Position numbers and translations under genes: made by a program. A DNA stretch of 64,000 nucleotides from Corylus avellana. Taxonomy: Eukaryota; Streptophyta; Magnoliopsida; Fagales; Betulaceae. The DNA is taken from NCBI RefSeq assembly GCF_901000735.1, contig NC_081548.1, positions 12,055,932 through 12,119,931 on the forward strand, written 5' to 3'. The number at the start of each line of letters is the position of its first letter. Position 1 is the stretch's first letter. The notes under the pieces were generated by a model, which did not search any database, was not told the DNA's origin, and was given only the letters and a program-made list of their open reading frames with translations. Below are positions 9,027 to 21,390 of this stretch, piece after piece.

Positions 9027-11995
9027 TTGGGGCACTAGTTATTTTCATAAAAAGTTATCATTCGTTAGTGAAAATGGGGGGGCAAACGAACTCGAATCAC
9101 TTTTCGCGACCTGCCGATATGATTGCCTCGAAGTTCTGCACAAGCTCGTAAAATTTCGAGTTTAACAATTTTACTTCGCCTCTAACCATTTTGTTCGGCC
9201 TAGGGTTTTCGGTCCTAGTTGTGAAAAAATACAACGTCGTTCGATTTGCCCAAAAATTTACGAGCGTGCTCAATGCTTCGTGGCGATCATGTCAGGAGGT
9301 CACGAAACGAAATTCAAGTCGTTCCGGCCTTGATCGGGGCACTAGTTATTTTCATAAAAAGTTATCATTCGTGAATGAAAATGTTGGGGCAAACGAACTC
9401 GAATCACTTCGTGTCACCTACCGATATGATTGCCTCGAAGTTCTGCACAACGACGTAAAGTTTTGGGCCAAACAATTTCACTTCGCCTCTGACAATTTTG
9501 TTCGGCCTAGGGTTTCGGTCCTAGTTGTGAAAAAATACAACGTCGTCCGATTTACCCGAAAATTTACGAGCGTGCCCAGTGCTTCGTGGCGATCATGTCG
9601 GTGGGTCTTGAAACGAAATTCGAGTCGTTCCGGCCGGGATCGAGGCACCTATTATTTTAAGAAACATTTAGCATTCGCTAGTGAAAATGGGGGGGAAAAC
9701 GAATTCGAATCACTTCGTGTCACCTGCCGATATGATTGCCTCGAAGTTTTGCACAAGGCCGTAAAGTTTCGGGCCAAACAATTTCGCGTTGCCTCTGACC
9801 ATTTTGTCCGGCCTAGGTTTCGGTCCTAGTTGTGAAAAAATACAACGTCATCCGATTTGCCCGAAAATTTACGAGCGTGCTCAGTGCTTCTTGGCGATCA
9901 TGTTGGCGGGTCTCTGAACGAAATTCGGGTCGTTCCGGCCGGCATCGGGGCACTAGTTATTTTCATAAAAAGTTATCGTTCGTTACTGAAAATGGGGGGG
10001 CAAACTAACTCGAATCACTTTGTGCTACCAGCCAATATGATTGCCTCAAAGTTCTGCACAAGCTCTTAAGTTTGCGGGCCAAACAATTTCGCCTCGCCTC
10101 TGACCATTTTGTTCGGCCTAGGGTTTCGGTCCTAGTGGTGAAAAAATACAACGTCGTCCGATTTGCCCGAAAATTTACGAGCGTACTCAGTGCTTCGTGG
10201 CGATCATGTCGGCGGGTCTCAAAACGAAATTTAAGTCATTCCGGCCAGGATCGGGGCACTAGTTATTTTCATAAAAAGTTATCATTTGTTAGTGAAAATG
10301 GGGGGGTAAACAAACTCGAATCACTTCGTGTCACCTGCCGATATGATTGCCTCGAAGTTCTAGACAAGGCCGTAAAGTTGTGGGCCAAACAATTTCACTT
10401 CGCCTCTGACTATTTTGTTCGGCTTAGGGTTTCGGTCGTAGTTGTGAAAAAATACAACGTCGTCCGATTTGCCCAAAAATTTACGAGCGTGCTTAGTGCT
10501 TCGTGGCGATCATGTCGGCGGGTCTCGAAATGAAATTCGAGTCGTTCCGGCCAGGATTGGGGCACTAGTTATTTTCATAAAAAGTTATCATTCGTTAGTG
10601 AAAATGGGGGGGCAAACGAACTCGAATCACTTTTCGCGACCTGCCGATATGATTGCCTCGAAGTTCTGCACAAGCTCGTAAAATTTCGAGTTTAACAATT
10701 TTACTTCGCCTCTAACCATTTTGTTCGGCCTAGGGTTTTCGGTCCTAGTTGTGAAAAAATACAACGTCGTTCGATTTGCCCAAAAATTTACGAGCGTGCT
10801 CAATGCTTCGTGGCGATCATGTCAGGAGGTCACGAAACGAAATTCAAGTCGTTCCGGCCTTGATCGGGGCACTAGTTATTTTCATAAAAAGTTATCATTC
10901 GTGAATGAAAATGTTGGGGCAAACGAACTCGAATCACTTCGTGTCACCTACCGATATGATTGCCTCGAAGTTCTGCACAACGACGTAAAGTTTTGGGCCA
11001 AACAATTTCACTTCGCCTCTGACAATTTTGTTCGGCCTAGGGTTTCGGTCCTAGTTGTGAAAAAATACAACGTCGTCCGATTTACCCGAAAATTTACGAG
11101 CGTGCCCAGTGCTTCGTGGCGATCATGTCGGTGGGTCTTGAAACGAAATTCGAGTCGTTCCGGCCGGGATCGAGGCACCTATTATTTTAAGAAACATTTA
11201 GCATTCGCTAGTGAAAATGGGGGGGAAAACGAATTCGAATCACTTCGTGTCACCTGCCGATATGATTGCCTCGAAGTTTTGCACAAGGCCGTAAAGTTTC
11301 GGGCCAAACAATTTCGCCTTGCCTCTGACCATTTTGTCCGGCCTAGGTTTCGGTCCTAGTTGTGAAAAAATACAACGTCATCCGATTTGCCCGAAAATTT
11401 ACGAGCGTGCTCAGTGCTTCTTGGCGATCATGTTGGCGGGTCTCTGAACGAAATTCGGGTCGTTCCGGCCGGCATCGGGGCACTAGTTATTTTCATAAAA
11501 AGTTATCGTTCGTTACTGAAAATGGGGGGGCAAACTAACTCGAATCACTTTGTGCTACCAGCCAATATGATTGCCTCAAAGTTCTGCACAAGCTCTTAAG
11601 TTTGCGGGCCAAACAATTTCGCCTCGCCTCTGACCATTTTGTTCGGCCTAGGGTTTCGGTCCTAGTGGTGAAAAAATACAACGTCGTCCGATTTGCCCGA
11701 AAATTTACGAGCGTACTCAGTGCTTCGTGGCGATCATGTCGGCGGGTCTCAAAACGAAATTTAAGTCATTCCGGCCAGGATCGGGGCACTAGTTATTTTC
11801 ATAAAAAGTTATCATTTGTTAGTGAAAATGGGGAGGTAAACAAACTCGAATCACTTCGTGTCACCTGCCGATATGATTGCCTCGAAGTTCTAGACAAGGC
11901 CGTAAAGTTGTGGGCCAAACAATTTCACTTCGCCTCTGACTATTTTGTTCGGCCTAGAGTTTCGGTCGTAGTTGTGAAAAAATACAACGTCGTCC
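9027..11995 (+). repeat. Satellite block S3 with a 1,530-bp (5-mer) higher-order repeat
   Basis: Subtype S ('tgcttcgtggcgatcatg', 'tctcgaaacgaaattcgag', 'gtgaaaatggggggg'). Positions 9027-10556 and 10557-11995 are copies of each other at an offset of 1,530 bp, five monomers. I saw only a handful of differences, for example near 9786/11316, 10304/11834 and 10425/11955. The near identity against strong divergence between adjacent monomers marks a recent five-monomer duplication. The second copy is cut by the next gap. Confidence 0.92.
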
Positions 11996-12095
11996 NNNNN
12001 NNNNNNNNNNNNNNNNNNNNNNNNNNNNNNNNNNNNNNNNNNNNNNNNNNNNNNNNNNNNNNNNNNNNNNNNNNNNNNNNNNNNNNNNNNNNNNN
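11996..12095. other. Assembly gap (100 N) hiding an orientation switch
   Basis: Exactly 100 N. Satellite before it is plus-oriented and after it minus-oriented within the same subtype S, so an inversion junction or a misoriented scaffold join lies here. Confidence 1.
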
Positions 12096-15000
12096 ATAAC
12101 TTTTCTTGAAAATAACAAGTGCCCCGATCCCGGCCGGAACGACTCGAATTTTGTTTCGAGACCCGCCGACATGATCGCCACGAAGCACTGAGCACGCTAG
12201 TAAATTTTTCGGAAAATCGGACGACATTGTATTTTTTGACAACCAGGACCGAAACCCTAGGCCGAACAAAATGGTCAGAGGCAAAGTGAAATTGTTTCGC
12301 TTTAAATTTTACGATCTTGTGCAGAACTTCTAGGCAATCATATTGGCAGGTGTCACGAAGTGATTCGAGTTCGTTTGCCCCCCCATTTTCACTAACGAAT
12401 GATAACTTTTTATGAAAATAATTATTGCCCCGATCCCGGTCGGAACGACTCGAATTTCATTTTGAGATCTGCCGACATGGTCGCCACGAAGCACTGAGCA
12501 CGCTCGTAAATTTTCAGCCAAATCGGACGACGTTTTATTTTTTCACAACCAGGACCAAAACCCTTGGCCGAACAAAATTGTTTGAGGCGAAGTGAAATTG
12601 TTTGGCTCGAAATTTTTTGATCTTGTGCAGAACTTCTAGGCAATCATATCGGCAGGTGACACGAGGTGATTCGAGTTCGTTGGCCCCCCCATTTTCCCAA
12701 ACGAATGATAACTTTTTCTAAAAATAACAAGTGCACCGATCTCGGCCGGAAAGACTCTACTTTCGTTTCGAGACCCGCCGACATGATCGCCACGAAGCAC
12801 TGCGCACCCTCGTAAATTTTTGGCTAAATCGGACGACGTTGTATTTTTTCACTACTAGGACCGAAACCTAGGCCGAATACAATGTGGTCAGAGGCGAAGC
12901 GAAAGTGTTTGGCCCGAAACTTTATGACCTTGGGCAGAACTTCAAGGCAATCCTATTGGCAGGTGGCGCTAAGTGATTCGAGTTCGTTTGCCCCACCATT
13001 TTCGCTAACGAACGATAACTTTTTATGAAAATAACAAGTGTCCCGATCCCGAACGGAACGACTCGAATTTCGTTTCGAGACCTGCCGACATGATCGCCAC
13101 GAAGCACTGAGCACGCATGTAAATTTTTGGAAAATCGGACGACATTGTATTTTTTGAGAACCAGGACCGAAACCCTAGGCCGAACAAAATGGTCAGAGGC
13201 GAAGTGAAATTGTTTGGCTCGAAATTTTACAAACTTGTGCAGAACTTCTAGGCAATCATATCGGCAGGTGACACGAAGTGATTCGAGTTCGTTTGCCCCC
13301 CCATCTTCATTAACGAATGATAACTTTTTCTGAAAAATCACTAGTGCCCTGATCCCGGTCGGAACGACTCGAATTTCATTTCAAGACCTGGCGACATGGT
13401 CGCCACGAAGCACTGAGCACGCTCGTAAATTTTCGGGCAAATCGGACGTCGTTTTATTTTTTCACAACCAGGACCGAAACCCTAGGCCGAACAAAATGGT
13501 TAGAGGCGAAGTGAAATTGTTTGGCTCGAAATTTTATGAGCTTGGGTAGAACTTCTAGGCAATCATATCGGCAGGTGACACGAGGTGATTAGAGTTCGTT
13601 TGCCCCCCCATTTTCACAAACGAATGATAACTTTTTCTAAAAATAACAAGTACACCGATCTCGGCCAGAACGACTCGACTTTCGTTTCGAGACCTGCCGA
13701 CATGATCGCCACGAAGCACTGAGCATCCTCGTACATTTTCGGGCAAATCGGATGACATTGTATTTTTTCACAACTAGGACCGAAACCTAGGTCGAACAAA
13801 ATGGTCAGAGGCGAAGCGAAATTATTTGGCGCGAAACTTTACAACCTTGTGCAGAACTTCAAGGCAATCCTATCGGCAAGTGGCGCAAAGTTATTCGAGT
13901 TCATTTGCCCCCATTTTCACTAAAGAACGATAACTTTTCTTGAAAATAACAAGTGCCCCAATCCTGGCCGGAACGACTCGAATTTTGTTTTGAGACCCGC
14001 CGACATGATCGCCACGAAGCACAAAGCACGCTTGTAAATTTTTGGAAAATCGGACGACATTGAATTTTTTGACAACCAGGACCGAAACCCTAGGCTGAAC
14101 AAAATGGTCAAAGGCGAAGTGAAATTGTTTGGCTCAAAATTTTACGAGCTTGTGCAGAACTTCGAGGCAATCGTATCGGCAGGTGGCACGAAGTGATTCG
14201 AGTTCCTTTGCCCCCATTTTCACTACAGAACGATAACTTTTCTTGAAAATAACAAGTGCCCCGATCCCGGCCGGAACGACTCGAATTTTGTTTCGAGACC
14301 CGCCGACATGATCCCCACGAAGCACTGAGCACGCTAGTAAATTTTCGGAAAATCGGACGACATTGTATTTTTTGACAACCAGGACAAAAACCCTTGGCCG
14401 AACAAAATGGTCAGAGGCGAAGTGAAATTGTTTGGTCCGAAATTTTACGATCTTGTGCAGAACTTCTAGGCAATTATTTCGGCAGGTGACACGAAGTGAT
14501 TCGAGTTCGTTTGCCCCCCCATTTTCACTAACGAATGATAACATTTTATGAAAATAACAAGTGCCCCGATCCCGGTCGGAACGACTCGAATTTCATTTTG
14601 AGATCTGCCGACATGGTCGCCACGAAGCACTGAGCACGCTCGTAAATTTTCAGCCAAATCGGACGACGTTTTATTTTTTCACAACCAGGACCAAAACCCT
14701 TGGCCGAACAAAATTGTTTGAGGCGAAGTGAAATTGTTTGGCTCGAAATTTTTTGATCTTGTGCAGAACTTCTAGGCAATCATATCGGCAGGTGACACGA
14801 GGTGATTCGAGTTCGTTGGCCCCCCCATTTTCCCAAACGAATGATAACTTTTTCTAAAAATAACAAGTGCACCGATCTCGGCCGGAAAGACTCTACTTTC
14901 GTTTCGAGACCCGCCGACATGATCGCCACGAAGCATCGCTAAGACCCTCAGAATTTTTACAAATCGATCTATCGCTGTATTTTCAATTACTAGACCGAAA

Positions 15001-16690
15001 CCTAGTCGGGTCACAATGTATCGTGAGGCGAAGCGAAAGTGTTTGGCCCGAAACTTTATGACCTTGGGCAGAACTTCAAGGCAATCCTATTGGCAGGTGG
15101 CGCTAAGTGATTCGAGTTCGTTTGCCCCACCATTTTCGCTAACGAACGATAACTTTTTATGAAAATAACAAGTGTCCCGATCCCGAACGGAACGACTCGA
15201 ATTTCGTTTCGAGACCTGCCGACATGATCGCCACGAAGCACTGAGCACGCATGTAAATTTTTGGAAAATCGGACGACATTGTATTTTTTGAGAACCAGGA
15301 CCGAAACCCTAGGCCGAACAAAATGGTCAGAGGCGAAGTGAAATTGTTTGGCTCGAAATTTTACAAACTTGTGCAGAACTTCTAGGCAATCATATCGGCA
15401 GGTGACACGAAGTGATTCGAGTTCGTTTGCCCCCCCATCTTCATTAACGAATGATAACTTTTTCTGAAAAATCACTAGTGCCCTGATCCCGGTCGGAACG
15501 ACTCGAATTTCATTTCAAGACCTGGCGACATGGTCGCCACGAAGCACTGAGCACGCTCGTAAATTTTCGGGCAAATCGGACGTCGTTTTATTTTTTCACA
15601 ACCAGGACCGAAACCCTAGGCCGAACAAAATGGTTAGAGGCGAAGTGAAATTGTTTGGCTCGAAATTTTATGAGCTTGGGTAGAACTTCTAGGCAATCAT
15701 ATCGGCAGGTGACACGAGGTGATTAGAGTTCGTTTGCCCCCCCATTTTCACAAACGAATGATAACTTTTTCTAAAAATAACAAGTACACCGATCTCGGCC
15801 AGAACGACTCGACTTTCGTTTCGAGACCTGCCGACATGATCGCCACGAAGCACTGAGCATCCTCGTACATTTTCGGGCAAATCGGATGACATTGTATTTT
15901 TTCACAACTAGGACCGAAACCTAGGTCGAACAAAATGGTCAGAGGCGAAGCGAAATTATTTGGCGCGAAACTTTACAACCTTGTGCAGAACTTCAAGGCA
16001 ATCCTATCGGCAAGTGGCGCAAAGTTATTCGAGTTCATTTGCCCCCATTTTCACTAAAGAACGATAACTTTTCTTGAAAATAACAAGTGCCCCAATCCTG
16101 GCCGGAACGACTCGAATTTTGTTTTGAGACCCGCCGACATGATCGCCACGAAGCACAAAGCACGCTTGTAAATTTTTGGAAAATCGGACGACATTGAATT
16201 TTTTGACAACCAGGACCGAAACCCTAGGCTGAACAAAATGGTCAAAGGCGAAGTGAAATTGTTTGGCTCAAAATTTTACGAGCTTGTGCAGAACTTCGAG
16301 GCAATCGTATCGGCAGGTGGCACGAAGTGATTCGAGTTCCTTTGCCCCCATTTTCACTACAGAACGATAACTTTTCTTGAAAATAACAAGTGCCCCGATC
16401 CCGGCCGGAACGACTCGAATTTTGTTTCGAGACCCGCCGACATGATCCCCACGAAGCACTGAGCACGCTAGTAAATTTTCGGAAAATCGGACGACATTGT
16501 ATTTTTTGACAACCAGGACAAAAACCCTTGGCCGAACAAAATGGTCAGAGGCGAAGTGAAATTGTTTGGTCCGAAATTTTACGATCTTGTGCAGAACTTC
16601 TAGGCAATTATTTCGGCAGGTGACACGAAGTGATTCGAGTTCGTTTGCCCCCCCATTTTCACTAACGAATGATAACATTTTATGAAAATA
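12096..16690 (-). repeat. 7-monomer (~2,135-bp) higher-order repeat
   Basis: Sequence from 12096 recurs at 14232 (offset 2,136), from 12922 at 15056, from 13555 at 15689 and from 14134 at 16268 (offset 2,134). That gives two full copies and the start of a third, which drifts after about 16690. Copies are almost identical except for a scrambled patch at about 14936-15023. Confidence 0.9.
14936..15023. other. Scrambled patch within an otherwise near-identical copy
   Basis: The sister copy at about 12803-12890 reads as a normal monomer ('cactgcgcaccctcgtaaat'). Here the same interval has many substitutions and small indels, while both flanks, including private variants, match perfectly. A localised consensus error or a mutation burst would fit. 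Confidence 0.6.
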
Positions 16691-19065
16691 ATTAGTGCCC
16701 CGATCCCGGTCGGAACGACTCGAATTTCATTTCGAGACCTGCCGACATGGTCGCCACGAAGCACTGAGCACGCTCGTAAATTTTCGGGCAAATCGGACGA
16801 CGTTTTATTTTTTCACAACCAGGACCAAAACCCAAGGCCGAACAAAATGGTTAGAGGCGAAGTCAAATTGTTTGGCTCGAAATTTTTTGAGCTTGTACAG
16901 AACTTCTAGACAATTATATCGGCAGGTGACACGAGGTGATTCGAGTTCGTTTGCCCCCCCATTTTCACAAACGAATGATAACTTTTTCTAAAAATAACAA
17001 GTGCACCGATCTCGGTCGGAACGACTCTACTTTCGTTTCGATACCCGCCGACATGATCGCCACGAAGCACTGCGCACCCTCGTAAATTTTTGGCTAAATC
17101 GGACGACGTTGTATTTTTTCACTACTAGGACCGAAACCTAGGCCGAATACAATGGTCAGAGGCGAAGCGAAATTGTTTGGCCCGAAACTTTACGACCTTG
17201 TGCAGAACTTCAACACAATCCTTTTGGCAGGTGGCGCGAAGTGATTCGAGTTCGTTTGCCCCACCATTTTCGCTAACGAATGATAACTTTTTATGAAAAT
17301 AACAAGTGCCCCGATCCCGGCCGGAACGACTCGAATTTCGTTTCGAGACCCGCCGACATGATCGCCACGAAGCACTGAGCACGCTCGTGAATTTTCGGGC
17401 AAATCGGACGATGTTGTATTTTTTGACAACCAGGACCGAAACCCTAGGCCGAACAAAATGGTCAGAGGCAAAGTGAAATTATTTGGCTCGAAATTTTACG
17501 AGATTGTGCAGAACTTCTAGGAAATCATATCGGCAGGTGACACGAAGTGATTCGAGTGCGTTACCCCCCCATTTTCACTAACGAACGAAAACTTTTTCTG
17601 AAAATAGCAAGTGCCCCGATCCCGGCCGGAACGACTCGAATTTCGTGTCGAGACCCGCCGACAGGATCGCCACGAAGCACTGACCACGCATGTAAATTTT
17701 CGGAAAATCGGACGACATTGTATTTTTTGAGAACCAGGACCGAAACCCTAGGCCGAACAAAATGGTCAGAGGCGAAGTGAAATTGTTTGGTCCGAAATTT
17801 TACGATCTTGTGCAGAACTTCTAGGCAATCATTTCGGCAGGTGACACGAAGTGATTCGAGTTCGTTTGCCCCTCCATTTTCACTAACGAATGATAACATT
17901 TTATGAAAATAATTAGTGCCCCGATCCCGGTCGGAACGACTAAAATTTCATTTCGAGACCTGCCGACATGGTCGCCACGAAGCACTGAGCACGCTCGTAA
18001 ATTTTCGGGCAAATCGGACGACGTTTTATTTTTTCACAACTAGGACCAAAACCCAAGGCCGAACAAAATGGTTAGAGGCGAAGTCAAATTGTTTGGCTCG
18101 AAATTTTTTGAGCTTGTACAGAACTTCTAGGCAATTATATCGGCAGGTGACACGAGGTGATTCGAGTTCGTTTGCCCCTCCATTTTCACAAACGAATGAT
18201 AACTTTTTCTAAAAATAACAAGTGCACCGATCTCGGCCGGAACGACTCTACTTTCGTTTCGAGACCCGCCGACATGATCGCCACGAAGCACTGCGCACCC
18301 TCGTAAATTTTTCGCTAAATCGGACGACGTTGTACTTTTTCACTACTAGGACCGAAACCTAGGCCGAATACAATGGTCAGAGGCGAAGCGAAATTGTTTG
18401 GCCCGAAACTTTACGACCTTGTGCAGAAATTCAACACAATCCTTTTGGCAGGTGGCGCGAAGTGATTCGAGTTCGTTTGCCCCACCATTTTCGCTAACGA
18501 ATGATATCTTTTTATGAAAATAACAAGTGCCCCGATCCCGGCCGGAACGACTCGAATTTCGTTTCGAGACCCGCCGACATGATCGCCACGAAGCACTGAG
18601 CACGCTCGTGAATTTTCGGGCAAATCGGACGATGTTGTATTTTTTGACAACCAGGACCGAAACCCTAGGCCGAACAAAATGGTCAGAGGCAAAGTGAAAT
18701 TGTTTGGCTCGAAATTTTACGAGATTGTGCAGAACTTCTAGGAAATCATATCGGCAGGTGACACGAAGTGATTCGAGTGCGTTACCCCCCCATTTTCACT
18801 AACGAACGAAAACTTTTTCTGAAAATAGCAAGTGCCCCGATCCCGGCCGGAACGACTCGAATTTCGTGTCGAGACCCGCCGACAGGATCGCCACGAAGCA
18901 CTGACCACGCATGTAAATTTTCGGAAAATCGGACGACATTGTATTTTTTGAGAACCAGGACCGAAACCCTAGGCCGAACAAAATGGTCAGAGGCGAAGTG
19001 AAATTGTTTGGTCCGAAATTTTACGATCTTGTGCAGAACTTCTAGGCAATCATTTCGGCAGGTCA
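16540..19065 (-). repeat. 4-monomer (1,221-bp) higher-order repeat
   Basis: Segments at 16600, 17125, 17190 and 17547 recur at 17821, 18346, 18411 and 18768, all at offset 1,221 bp. A third start is visible at 18982-19065 before divergence. Copies differ by scattered single bases (for example 17944/16723). Confidence 0.88.
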
Positions 19066-21362
19066 CACGAAGTGATTCGAGTTTGTTTGCCCCATCATTT
19101 TCATTAACGAATGATAACTTTTTCTGAAAATAACTAGTGCCCTGATCCTGGTCGGAACGACTAGAATTTCATTTCGAGACTTGCCAACATGGTCGCCTCG
19201 AAGCACTAAGCACGCTCGTAAATTTTCGGGCAAATCGGACGACGTTTTACTTTTTCACAACCAGGACCGAAACCCTAGGCCGAACAAAATGGTCAGATGC
19301 GAAGTGAAATTGTTTGGCTCGAAATTTTACGATCTTGTGCAGAACTTCTAGGCAATCATATCGGCAGGTGACACGAAGTGATTCGAGTTCGTTTGCCCCC
19401 CCATTTTCACTAACGAATGACAACTTTTTATGAAAAACAACTAGTGCCCCTATCCTGGCCGGAACGACTTGAATTTCGTTTTGAGACCCGCCGACATGAT
19501 CGCCACGAAGCACTGAGCACGCTCGTAAATTTTTGGGCAAATCGAACGACGTTGTATTTTTTCACAATCAGGACCGAAACCCTAGGCCGAACAAAATGGT
19601 CAGAGGCAAAGTGAAATTGTTTGGCTCGAAATTTTACGAGCTTGTACAGAACTTCTAGGCAATCATATCGGCAGGTCACACGAAGTGATTCGAGTTCGTT
19701 TGCCTCCCCATTTTCACCAACGAATGATAACTTTTTATGAAAATAATAAGTGCCCCGATCCCGGCCTGAACGACTCGAATTTCGTTTCGAGACCCGCCGT
19801 CATGATCGCCCTGAAGCACTGAGCACCCTCGTAAATTTTCAGGCAAATCGGACGATGTTGTATTTTTTCACAACTAGGACCGAAACACTAGGGCGAACAA
19901 AATGTACAGAGGCGAAGTGAAATTGTTTGGCTCGAAACTTTACGGCCTTGTGGAGAACTTCGAGGCAATCATATCGGCAGATGGCACGAAGTGATTCGAG
20001 GTCGTTTGCCCCCCTTTTCACTAAAGAACGATAACTTTTCCTGAAAATAACAAGTGCCCCGATCCCGGCCGGAACGACTCGGATTTCGTTTCGAGACCCG
20101 CCGACATGATCGCCACAAAGCACTAAGCACGCTTGTAAATTTTCGGAAAATCGGACGACGTTCTATTTTTTCACAACTAGGACCGAAACCCTAGGCCGAA
20201 CTAAATGGTCAGAGGCGAGGCGAAATTGTTTGGCCCAAAATTTTACGAGCATGTGCAGAACTTCTAGGAAATCATATCAGCAGGTGGCACGAAGTGATTA
20301 GAGTTCGTTTTCCCCCCCATTTTGACTAACGAACGATAACTTTTTCTGAAAATAGCAAGTGCCCCGATCCCGGCCGAAACGACACGAATTTGGTTTTAAG
20401 ACCTGCCGACATGATCGCCATGAAGCACTGAGCACACTCGTGAATTTTTGGGCAAATCGGACGACGTTGTATTTTTTCACAACCAGGACCGAAACCCTAG
20501 GCCGAACAAAATGGTCAGAGGCGAAGTGAAATTGTTTGGCTTGAAATTTTACGAGCTTGTGTAGAACTTCTAGGCAATCATATCGGCAGGTGACACGAAG
20601 TAATTCGAATTCGTTTGCCCCCCCATTTTCACTAAGGAATGATAACTTTTTCTGAAAATAACTAGTGCACCGATCCCGGCCGGAACGACTCGAATTTCGT
20701 TTCGAGACCCGCCGACATGATCGCCACGAAGCACTGAGCATGCTCATAAATTTTCGGGCAAATCGGACGACGTTGTATTTTTTCACAACTAGGACCGAAA
20801 CCTAGGCCGAACAAAATGGTCAAAGGCGAGGCGAAATTGTTTGGCCCGAAACTTTACGGCCTTGTGCAGAACTTCGAGGCAATCATATCAGCAGGTGGCA
20901 CGAAGTGATTCGAGTTCGTTTGCCCCCATTTTCACTAACGAACGATAACTTTTTCTAAAAATTACAAGTGCCCCGATCCCGGTCGGAACGAATCAAATTT
21001 CATTTCGAGACCCGCCGACATGATCGCCACGAAGCACTGAGCACGCTTATAAATGTTCAAAAAATCGGAGGACATTGTATTTTTTGACAAGCAGGACCGA
21101 AACCCTAGGCCGAAAAAAATGGTCAGAGGCGAAGTGAAATTGCTTGGCTCGAAATTTTACGATCTTGTGCAGAACTTCTAGGCAATCATATCGGCAGGTG
21201 ACACGAAGTGATTCGAGTTTGTTTGCCCCCCTATTTTCGCTAACGAATGATAACTTTTTCTGAAAATAACTAGTGCCCCGATCCTGGTCGGAACGACTCG
21301 AATTTCATTTCGAGACCTGCCGACATGGTCGCCACGAAGCACAGAGCACCCTGGTAAATTTT

Positions 21363-21390
21363 NNNNNNNNNNNNNNNNNNNNNNNNNNNN
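21363..21390. other. Assembly gap (28 N)
   Basis: 28 N inside one monomer. Flanks are in phase in the same orientation, so this looks like a short, sized gap. Confidence 1.

Noticed and set aside
8713..9048. Frames of 62-129 codons spanning the N gap
   Set aside because: They exist only because N is translated as X; there is no evidence across the gap.
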